DNA of 64,000 bases from positions 27,915,611 through 27,979,610 of the forward strand of contig NC_092576.1 in the NCBI RefSeq assembly GCF_037975245.1, given 5' to 3'. The position numbers were made by a program, and so were the translations under genes. The notes under the pieces were generated by a model. It searched no databases. It was not told where the DNA came from and saw nothing but the letters and a program-made list of their open reading frames with translations. This DNA comes from Apostichopus japonicus. Lineage: Eukaryota; Echinodermata; Holothuroidea; Aspidochirotida; Stichopodidae. Shown one piece after another: positions 28,501 through 40,500 of the stretch; within the stretch, counting starts at the first letter, position 1, and each line of letters begins with the position of its first letter.

Positions 28501-31500
28501 TCGCAGAAGGTCACCACATGGAGTTCACATCCTGCCCTCCCCATTGAGGGCAGGATGTGAATTCGCAGTTGTAGTGGGGTGACAGGTAACTTAATCAGAA
28601 CAGAGAGTGCCAAAATGCATTCTAGCAGAATCCACCTGGCTGTACATTTATGAGATGGACCCTTTCAGCATCGACTTTGATTGATTTGCATAAATGTGAA
28701 TACAAATTTATGAGATTACTTCGGTTAGATGCTCTATTGGAAGGGCCTCTGTCATATCCCCAAGACCAGTGGACTCTATTGGGAAGTTCAACAATTCAGT
28801 CTTTGAGTACAACCAAAGAAGTCCCAGAAAAAAAGTTTGAAACATCTCATTGTTAAATCATGGCCACAAAAGGAAGACAAAAGAACTTTGGAACTCACTT
28901 CCACTGCACATCAAGTCGGCACCCAACGTTAACATTTTCAAAAACAGACTCAAGACAAATCTATTTTTTGACTGCCTTCCCTGAGCACTAGCGCCACTGA
29001 GCATTGGTTTTCCTCTGGATATTGGCGCTTTATAAATTTGCATTTGTTATTATTAAAACAATTTATGACGGCGAGACTAACTACCCAGCACATACAGAAA
29101 CTTTATGGTACTGTATTATCTTTGCTGAACTACTGGATTATCTATCTTACTTAACCTTTCATAAATAGCCCCCCCCCCGCCCCCAAGAAAGTTAAGAAAC
29201 AGTTTAATAATACCTGCTGGTGCTTTGGCAGCCTTCTCCAAGTGGTTCAGGGGTCCAAGTGGGTCCATAAAAGTGTCAACAACCTAGATTGGAATGAATA
29301 TAATAAAAGCACACACTTTATACAGAATTTTCGTTTGTGCCAATACACTTTATCTTTATCATTTACTGCACGGCTAAAAGATGGGCTTGCAGCTGAGATT
29401 TCCTTTACTGCCCAAAACCGAATTGTTTAATTTGCAATAGATTGACAGCAAAGTAATGGTTTGACAGTGTTTAAAGGCATTGAAGACTCGCGCACAAAGA
29501 AACGTCTAATGCCGGTAATCTGACCTAGTTTCGAATGAGGTGTAACAGAAGTGTTATACACCACCATCGATCCCAGAAAATACACACACAGCTTGCTACC
29601 GTCGGTAATTAGACACTAGTGCACAGTCAATACATGCAGCTACGGTCAATAACCACAACACAGTGTACTAAGCAGCGATGGCTCAGGTCTAGATAAAAGA
29701 TAACAAGGTATCACGTTTCATTACTGTCTGCACTTTAAAGCGACACAAAAAAAATTCACTTGCAAGCAACGGAAAGTTTTTCATATGGCCGCACACGGTT
29801 TTGGGCGAGTCTTCAATGCCTTTAAGTCAATTCAGATAAACCTGGTTACTAGGATAGCTAAGAGAGTATACGGGGGGGGGGGGCTTGTACTCATGTGACA
29901 CCACGGTGGGGTGGGGACACAGGGGGCCTTGTATCCACATGCCATCTGTAGTTCAGAACCCAATTTGAGTGAATAATATCTTTGCTCATTCAAAATAACC
30001 TGAACTGAGGTAGTCTAACTACAAAAGTTAGCATTTGCAGGTAAACATCTACAAGTGTTTTTATAATATCATGAAAAGCCGATGCACGCAAACACAAATT
30101 CGATTCGATTCAATAGTCACACGTGTCGTGTGCATAGCTCCGATTTTTTTTTGCATGTTACTGTCGTATAGTGATGTCAAAATTTCAGAGTTAATTACGT
30201 AAAGGGTACTTCCCCTACTCATGTGATAATCATTGTCCAATCATATGCATGTTTTAGGTGACAGGTTTCCGAGAGTGGAAGGTAGGGGGTTGGAAGAAGA
30301 AGTGTGCTTGGAAGTTGTAAGAAAGGAAAATGAAATAAATCAGAGTTAGAACAATCAAGACGGACTCTACTAAGTCTACTTTATTAGTTATTTCGTCGAC
30401 GACGGAAAAGCACCCCAAAACGAACAAAAACAACATTACACCCATCTATCTGGGGCTTTTTTTCTCCAAAACAAGTGAAAATTTTGAAAATAGCATGGCA
30501 CACCTCGAATAACTAGGGCTTTGTCTTTGCAAAAATAACGATTTCGAAAAGAAAAAAAAAAAAAAACCATATCTCACATTCATGGCTGGGTATTGTTGCA
30601 ATACAAAATTCAAAGTCGTTAAAAATGATTCATCGTCATACCTGCGTTGCTAGGGCTTTTTCTATCTTCTGTTGTAAAGCCTGTAACTTCTGAGCCAACT
30701 GCTGTTTGATAGCCTGGGCCTCTGGTGAATTGCCCTATAATCAAAATATGAAATATGGTTTACATTGAAGGATGCTCTGTTGCCATGGTAAAGTGCTTGA
30801 CCGCAAATATTTTTTTTAATAGTGTACGGTAGTATAGCTTTCTTCACACATGTGTGATGACCTCTGCAATTTGGCTAGCTGTCGGTCGAATCTGTCATCC
30901 GATTACCTTTTTTCTATGACTTGTGACACAAGAGAATTACATCATCAAACTACAATGGTGGGGTAATTCACAAATGATGACAGTTTCCACTCTCCTGTTA
31001 ATACACAATATGTAATTACCTAAAGCTTAAAAACAATTGATAACATTTTTCTTGCAAAACTTTGGAATTGGTAGGTTCAGGAGGAAGAGGGATTATAACC
31101 CTAAGAGGTCCCGGGGAGGGGGGGGAGGCACCGTGAAGAAATGTGACCAAATGTGACCAATTGTTGTAAGCTAGGTAGATGGGACTGTGCATGAATGGGC
31201 GACGCTTTAAAAAGTGGATCACAGCGGGTGGTCTGTGATGTCATTTCGGTAAATGTTCCACAAAGCTTGACTTTCTTATCATAGGCCGAGAATTTCACAA
31301 TTTTAACTACTCGCTAAAAATGCCTCTGCTTGGGAAATCTACTGGCTAGAATAGCGTTCTCACTGGCATGTTCCTGAACTACAAAACACACATCAGTTAG
31401 TGTGCAGGTAACTAAAGGCAGCCTAACAATACATGCTGATAATAAGCAGTAATGAATACAGGGCCTAGCTATGTTGGATATGGAAAACATGAATATTATT

Positions 31501-34500
31501 TGACTGATGATAGTTCTTACTGGCATGTTCCTAAAACACAACACACATCAGCTAGTGTGCAGGCCAATGAAGGCAGCCTAACAATATTTGCTGGTAATAA
31601 GCAGTAATTTATACAGGGCCTAGCTATGTCGGATATGGAAACTAGGAATATTATTTGACTGACAATAGTTCTCACTGGCATTTTCTTGAACTACACAACA
31701 CACATAAGTTAGTGTATAGGTTACTGAAGGCAGCCTAACAATATATGCTGATAATAAGCATTAATTAATACAGGGCCTAGCTATGTTGGATCTATGGACA
31801 ACATGAATATTATTTGACTGGCGATAGTTCTCACTGGCATGTTCCTGAAACACAACACACATCAGTTAGTGTGCAGGCTATTAATGAAGGCAGCCTAATA
31901 ACATATGCTGATAATAAGCAGTAATTAATACAGGGCCTAGCTATGTTGGATATGGAAAGCATGAATATTATTTGACTGACGATAGTTAACTAACTTATCA
32001 TGTTTCCTTATTCTTAATCTCTAATAGCAGGAAGTCTCCATTGTTTTTGTTATCTCTATTGGCAACATGACAAAATCCACTGGCATTTCCGCCAGTAAAT
32101 AGCCTGAATTTCTGGGCCTGTTATTGTGTAATAATTATGTTTGACTTGTCCTTGTAAGTGATTCACTCTGAATGTTTCATTAGCTGTCACTATTTCCTTC
32201 GATTAGAATTTCACCGGTATTAAATTAAATATAATAACATATCATAAGAAAATATTATTTCCCCTTGTGTATAAATGATGATTACAAAATAAAGCAAAAC
32301 AGAGATTTTTTTTCTGGTTGTATATTTTTTACTTGTTGCCAGATGCAAAATTTGCTAAAAAAAAAAAAAGTCTATATATGCGCAATACAAACTGCTATTT
32401 GGACTTGTGAATTTTGACCTAAAGATGCCCAAAAATTTCCAGCAATTTTTCGAAACAATGAATATTGCTCATCAGAATAGGCCTTGAAGTAACTATGAAG
32501 ATTATATTTAAATTTAAATAAAACTAAAACTAAAACTAAAAATAAAATAAAATAAAATAAAATAAAATAAAATAAAATAAAATAAAATAAAATAAAATAA
32601 AATAAAATAAAATAAAATAAAATAAAATAAAATAAAATAAAATAAAATAAAATAAAATAAAATAAAATAAAATAAAATAAAATAAAATAAAATAAAATAA
32701 AATAAAATAAAATAAAATAAAATAAAATAAAATAAAATAAAATAAAATAAAATAAAATAAAATAAAATAAAATAAAATAAAATAAAATAAAATAAAATAA
32801 AATAAAATAAAATAAAATAAAATAAAAATAAAAATAAAAATAAAATAAATATTTATATATATTTGAAGCTAGACTGACCATTCCCTTTCTAATCAGCGCA
32901 TCTAACTGGCTATATAGAGTTTCCACGTCATCACAGAGGGCTTCCAGCTCCTTCCTTTCTGGTCCGCTCAAGCTCTGAGCCACTTTGCGCCCCTCTTTGA
33001 CCAACCCCTTAATGGCCTCCCTACCTGAAATGAAGATAAGCAGAAAGCTGGTGTCATCTCATAAACAACGACGCAGCAACACTCAAAAATATTTGCTTTG
33101 TATTTTCCCTCAGCAGATAACTGTTGAGGATGATGACTATGTAATGTAGTAACAGTACTGAATAACAGCTGTTTCCATAAACACTGCTGGCTCGACCCAC
33201 TACTTAGCCATTACTATGTAAGTCAGAAATTTTCACATTTTATCTATGATAAGTAAACAGTTCACAAAATATGTACTATGTTTGTAAATACAAGCAAATA
33301 CCATAAACATATTGACAAAGACTTTTGTCATTATTTATGATTAATACTTCACAACACTACGACCAACCCCCCCCCCCCCCCCATTTCCTCATCATGCTAC
33401 ATCACTATAGTAACGATATAGACATACCTTGTTTGAATACCAAATTTCCTATATACTCATTACTAAATCATTAATCATTACTTAACAATATTTCCATAGT
33501 TACCATATCCTTCCCACATAGATATTACCTCGTAACTACGGAAATGTATCTCTCTCGACTATTCATTAATTGTTGGCGACTCGGATATACTAACCTACTC
33601 CTTTGTCGTTGATGAGTGGGTTAGCCAACCAAGCCTGGGCCTGTTCCATCTTGCCAGTCAGGGTGCTGGCAGGTTTCCCCGTGCCGTTGCGGACGGCATC
33701 TTGCACCGCCGTATCAACCAACTTCTGGAGCGCTACCAGCTTAGCGTTGATAGCGTTACTTAACTGCTGGGCCTCGGGAGTATTGCCCTAAAAATAGATC
33801 AAGCAAGGAAGCATACGGAATTACAGATTTTTCTTCGCTAACATAAAAACGATATTCTAACATTTGCTACAAGATTTTTTCGGGTTATGGACATATATTT
33901 TTTTATTCAAGAGATCGACAAGGGTCTTTGTTTTGTCCAGTGTTTTCAGGCTCGGGCGTGTCTTTCAAAGATAAAAGCTCGGCTGAGCAGCTAGAATCCA
34001 GACTCAGGATCAATTGTGAATGTCTGGGACTCGGACTTTCAGGACTTGAGAATTTCGAATCAAACGAAATTGCAGAGTCTGACCACATTCAGCCAACTGT
34101 ATATGTATTTTACATTTACTTGCCCCCTGAAATAATTAAAAATCGTTCAATTTCACATACAATGATTTGGGCTTTCATCTGATCATTGAAGTAAAAAAAA
34201 CACAAAAGAAACAACTGGTCTTAGATACATTTTCAATTTTTCACTAAAATGATTGAAAGTGTTGAACGTTTAACATTTGGCTTGTAAATCATGGAATTTT
34301 TTTTAATATCTGGCAATCAATGCCCCAAACAGGACTTGGATTTGTACTCTGGCACCAAAGACTGGGCCTCACACTGCGACTCTGTTACTAAGGATGCTGA
34401 GGACCCAGACATGTTGGACTCGACGACACAATGGTACTGACTGAAAGTGGATAATGTATTTATCCGAGATATGCTAATTGTGAATTATTACATGTACAAG

Positions 34501-37500
34501 GGTTGTGACATGGACAATCACTTAATTGGTTTCCATGGTTATGTAACCCACCATATGCTAATTGTGAATTATCACATGCACAAGGGTTGCGACATGGACC
34601 ATCACTTAATTGGTTTCCATGGTGATGTAACCCAAGATATGCTAATTGTGAATTATCACATGTACAAGGGTTGTGGCATGGACCATGCTTTAATTGGTTT
34701 CCATGGTGATGTAACCCAAGATATGCTAATTGTGATTTATCACATGTGTACAAGGTGTTTGCAGCTTTAGTACATCCTCTGTTGAATAGCTACTCAGCTA
34801 TAGAGACAACTGACCGGAATCACAGAATCATCCAACAGGAATAAAAAAAAATAACCTAACTATAGCAAATCTAAAAAATGACATAATTTATTGACCTCTT
34901 TAAGCTACTGTACTGATCTTGTTTATGGAGGCTGCAAGCTGCTTCTCCGTACAAGAACCTTTATTCTTTTGATTATTTTTGATGATTTTTTTGTTGATTT
35001 TATGAAGGTTACTGCATGTGACATTTAACATCACTTAACTTGTTTCCATGGTGATCGAGTAAAATATGTTTTCTACAAGACCACTGTACAAAAAGGAAGA
35101 AGATTATTTTGGACTGGCTGTTCAGGTTAACTAGTCTCATGTCAAACCACACCATCTCAGGAGCGATATTGTCCCCCGCTCAGCTCCCGACAACCGTAAA
35201 CTTTCCTTGTTTTCCTTTTAATGAAAGAACAAAGGTCTTACCAATCCTTTGGCCCTAAGTTCGGCCAGCCGGTCGGTCAACTGCGTCAACTCGTCTACCG
35301 CTCCACGGATGTTTCTCGCGTAGGGTTCGTTGACACGGTCGGCGACCTTTCGAGAGTCGGCTAGGATCTGTCTGAGGGCGCTCTCGCCTAGAGTATCAAA
35401 CCAAGGATGGAGAGTACTTTTGAATACAATAAAGCCACTTTCAAAATGGGTTCCAAAAATGTTTCAGTTTTGAATCACTCTAATCCACTGTCAGAGTCAA
35501 TCAACTATATAAGTGCAACTTTTGAAGGGTACTCTTAGAAACATTTACTGACAAAATCATCATTGCAAAAAGTTGTAAAAAACATTGGCTAGGGAAGCTT
35601 TCAGAAGCATAGATCTAAACTTTTCCAATTTCGCTTCCTTGCGTTGAAGTTACTATAAGGGGGGGGGGGGGGGGTTATGAAGTCTAAGATCATCAGTGGG
35701 AAAGACCAGATACCTAAAAGATGATGTAAACATATGTCTGTTAAAAAAAGAATTAATTCCATCAAAGTCTGACCAGGGTAGATTAGGTATAATGATTTCC
35801 AAAAAAAAAAAAAAAATGTCGGACACACAGATTTCTGTACAGTACAGTATAAGTTTAGACCATGATGCATATATATTCCAACTCGCACACTTCGTTCCTC
35901 CAACAAACTGTATTTAACTGTTCCTAAACCACGCTTGAAGACCTATGGTTACAGAAACTTCGAATACTCTGGCTCTTATCTCTGGAACAAGTTACCAGAT
36001 CACATTCGAACATGCTCTAAACTTTCTACATTCAAAAGTTTACTTAAGACCCATCTTTTCACTTTTGTAAATTAATTTGCTGTCTTTGTAAAGCGCCTTG
36101 AGCAGTGACTTTTGTTTACTGATTTGACACTATATAAGTCTCATTTATTATTATTATTATATTTGGCAATTGAACAGACACTATTTGTAAACACAACCGA
36201 ATATCACAGTTTCAAAATTCACTGACAGGGAAGAATTTAGAGTTCAGATACTTTGTGTAGCGGTTTCGAAGGCTCTGAATTTCAGAATGGTATGGTTCCT
36301 TTGTAAAACTTTGCCATACATCATCCCACTTGTTTATACAGTAATCTGAAAATTTTGCATAGCAGTTTGCAATGCGATACCCAATCAATTATTCCATGTT
36401 CAGGGGAATCTAGTTACTGTGTTTATGTTTTTTATTTTTTATTATTTTTTTCTCAAAATGTTACAATCATTCTTTTTTCTCTTTTCCGCAGGAGTGTGAG
36501 TGTGTGTGTGAGGGGGGGGGGGGGTGGGGGGTAGTTGGTTGTGTTTGTCGTTTGATATATTTTCCTTTACATAGGGAGTGGCAATACTCGTTAAGCCTTA
36601 ATTGCAAAGGTTTCTTAGGCCACTTCCTTCCTCGTTGTATTTACATTTATAAATGTCACTATTTACTGTTAACCCTGTGTATTGAAAAGAAACTACTAAA
36701 TGAAATGAAATGAATGAGTATATATTTTTGTCTAAATAACCCTGTGTATTGAAAAGAAACTACTAAATGAAATGAAATGAATGAGTATATATTTTTGTCT
36801 AAATAACCCTGTGTATTGAAAAGAAACTACTAAATGAAATGAAATGAATGTGTATATTTTTGTCTAAATAACCCTGTGTATTGAAAAGAAACTACTAAAT
36901 GAAATGAAATGAATGTGTTTATATTTTGTCTGAGTGACACGATTAACAACCCACCTCGGACACACGTGTCCACTGTGATTATAACAGGGTTACCGCAATT
37001 TCTCGGACATAAAAAAAAAAAAAAAAATTTACATGACCATATCCAAGACTGTGCCATGTCAATTTGAGAAATATTGTGGCCTTTTGCCATAGTACAAATT
37101 TTTTAAGGAACTTCTCAGGAAATTGAAGAATAAAGAACAAGAACAAGAAAAACAATATATAAATAAAATAAAGACTCCAATAGAAACAAATTAGTTTTGC
37201 CATGACTTTTCTCAGATTTTCACCACTCTTTTCTGCAAATTTTTTCCATGACGTTTCCACATTTTTTTCCACGACTGTGGGAATTTTTGACGAATGACGT
37301 GACAATCTCAATGCTCACGAGTGTACGAGGTTGTATGAACTGTGAGCGGGGGAGCCCTCAATCGAGTTAGTCGGTACCATCCCCTTGGTTTTCACATTAT
37401 CCCCTTGGTTTTCACATTATCCCCTTGGTTTTCACATTATCCCCTTGGTTTACACATTATCCCCTTGGTTTACACATTATCCCCTTGGTTTACACATTTT

Positions 37501-40500
37501 CCCCTTGGTTTACACATTATCCCCTTGGTTTTCACATTATCCACCCTTGGTTTACACATTATCCCCTTGGTTTTCACATTATCGCCCCTTTTTTTTTTCC
37601 CTTTAATATCATGACGGAGAATACACTCTCTTCCCACACGACATCATTAGTACACGTAGAGTCAGAGCAACACATACTCTCTATCGGCCAATTAGGAACT
37701 AGGAAACAAAACTAGTAAAATAAACGGACTGTATCGAGTAAATATTTGAAACCATACTAAAACAAAGCAACACATACTCTCTATCAGCCAATTAAAACTA
37801 TAGGAAACAAAACTAGAAATACACGAACTGTATCAAATATTTAAAACAATACTAAAACAAAGCCACACTATATACTCTCTTCACTATTTGACTAAGTTTT
37901 ATGATAACTTTTTCGGCTCTATAGTTTCCTCTTTCTGAGTCAAGATCACTTCAAACTTGTTTGCATTTGCTATATGGAAAAAAAAAGGCTGTGCCATGAG
38001 AAACATTGGCTTGTATTTGCTTCCTTCCGTTCTGAAGTACCCCGGCAAAGCGAGGGAGAAAAAATTTGGATGGACGAGAGGAGCTGACGCGATAAAAGTT
38101 TAGCACAAAACTGAAATATTCCACTCTAAAACATTGCAAAATTACAGGTCAATCTTCACAGTTGAGGCTTCCCTTTGACGTCATGCATAATTTATGAATA
38201 TTCATGACTTTTATTAGCAACAACTAGTTGGGACAACTTCCTTAATGCTATTAAATACCTCTCTAAACTGTACGCCAATATTATGCTCTCAAAGCACTGG
38301 TATTGACAGTACAAACAGTTCCTAACCTTGATCTGATAGAAACATGATATTCATACTACTCGTACTGACAATACGAGTGCTGTGAAGCAGGACATGACAT
38401 TACAGTATAGAAAAAATTGTCCCAACTGGGGGTGTCAGGAAATGATAATAATCATAATAAATTACACTTATATAAGGCTTAATACAGCGTTTCAAAGCGC
38501 TTTACAATGAGGAAAGAGACAAAGGAAACCAAGGGGGGAAAAAAATAGAAATTAGGAATCAAACAGAAATGTTTTAAGTTGTCTCTTGAAAATACAAAGG
38601 GAGGGAGAGTCACGAACGTGAAATGGGAGTTCGTTCCAAAGAGAAGGCGCAGCGACAGAAAAGGCATGATCGCCATAACGAGTGCGGGTAACACAATTCA
38701 CCCTTTGAATCCTGCTTGATTAATATTTATGATTGACAATAGTGACCCGCCTCCTCTCAAATCATGGTGGGTCAGAGAGTGGGGGATGGGAAGGGCGATG
38801 GGGGAGGGGGTCTTAGCTCGATTGATTGAAATTTTATTTTACGAGAAAGTCTTCCAAATTTGGTCAAAAATTGCTGGGCCCACCCCCCCCCCCCCCCAAA
38901 TTATACTACTTCAAGGTCATATTTTCATTACAAAATAAAAAAAATAAAAACTGTGACTTACCGATGCCCCCTGGGGCTGCATTTGGATCCGACAGCCACT
39001 CCTGAGCCCTGTTCATCTGGCTGGCGATGTTGTCCTGGGCTTTCTTCAGGACGGTGATGTCGTCCATAGCCCAGTCGTCCTCGTCGTAGGTCGTGAGCTG
39101 AAGGACCCGCATGATCTCCCGGATGTCGTAGCACATCTTCTTGATCACGTAGTTACGGTTCTCGTGGGCTTCCTTCAGACCGGCGCCGCCTAAGAGAAAT
39201 GACAACACGGTTTATGAGACAATGTCGAACGAATGGCTTGTCGTCGAGAGCGACGGAACTTAGGATCTGGGCCGGGGAGTAGACTTTATACGATCACATG
39301 CGTAATATTTGGAGCAGGGATCCTTCTGAAGTCAAACTAATCATGTTTCAACTTTTGCTTTTCTAAAGCACGTTTTTTTTGGCTTTCAACCAAACTGTTC
39401 ATGGGGCAGAACCTTGGACTAGTCAATTTACCCAGTGCGTGCATCTGTATGCAAGTTCAATCTGAGACCATACAATGTTAACCCAGACTAATGACCTGAA
39501 GTAAGGCAATCTGCCTATACTGACTGACTGACTGTGGAATCTGAGACCCTACAATGTTAACCCTGACTACAGTAAATGTCGTAAATGACCTTAAAGACCA
39601 ACTATGGAGACTTTTCGATGAACATAAAATCCCACCATTTTTCATGTATGTAATCCTTAACTGACTCCAATTACATTGCTGTAATTAACTTTACCAATTT
39701 CGGACGTTAAATAAGTGAAAAATGGGACGAAAAGTCAGCTTCTATTTCAGACATTCCTGAAACATTCCTTCGACATCAGGTGACCATGTGACGTCAACGT
39801 TTGTATACCTCACTCACAACTATACTTTTAGTGTGTAAAGTCGTATACTTGAGCTGCCAAAAACATCAACGGTATTACTCCTTTTTCTTCAAAATGTCAC
39901 AATTCTGTGTTGTTGGAGGTTGCAGTTATACCTCATCCAACAAAAGCATCAGCTTTTTTAGATTTCCGAGTAAAAGAACCGACGTAAAACGCCGCAGACT
40001 TTGGATCAATTTTTTGAAATCCACGCGGAAAGATTTTTCAGCACCCGGAGTATCTCATGCCCATGAGTCCAAATGCATGACCCTGCTTCTGTGTATGCTG
40101 CAAATGCCTCATTCTGTGAAAATTATATACTGTCGATAGCTGTGTCGGACCATGGTCGGACATAGCTAATGTGAAATTGACCGTAAACACGCCCTGGACG
40201 TCCTTACATGTAATATTATATCACGCAATTGACAGTAATATATTTACTGTAAGAGATGACCGTATATATATACCGTGCCAAGGGTATAGCATTGTTAGTA
40301 CATGTACGGTAGTTAGTTACAACTCTCGCCGGCGTTGGCTCACAGCATGTGTAAATAGCCATGTTAGGATTTATCTATTTCATTTGTTGTATTCCAGTAT
40401 CGTGAGTTCGTGATACATGTGTAATATTGTCCGTTCTGTTTATTCCGACATCTGCATGGTCCAAGGAGTTGAATAAAAACGGTAGTATGTAGCGATCGGA

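Larger units (their letters stand above)
30735..32878 (-). other. intron 8 of vinculin
   Basis: Contains a roughly 160-bp tandem repeat, four copies (31.3-32.0 kb), and the AAAAT microsatellite (32.54-32.85 kb). No exon signal seen. Confidence 0.8.
35388..38961 (-). other. intron 5 of vinculin
   Basis: About 3.6 kb. Contains a G16 run (35659-35674), a plus-strand LINE remnant (35.9-36.1 kb), a 69-bp tandem repeat (36.7-36.9 kb), a 20-bp minisatellite (37.38-37.59 kb), a MITE copy (38.2-38.4 kb) and a minus-strand LINE remnant (38.4-38.7 kb). Confidence 0.8.

Noticed and set aside
32372-32878. Phe/Ile/Leu/Tyr repeat protein fused to vinculin E8
   Set aside because: It is E8 read through its donor into the ATTTT microsatellite.
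37342-37715. Plus-strand ORFs reading [16 protein letters not shown]
   Set aside because: 20-bp minisatellite, all three frames open.
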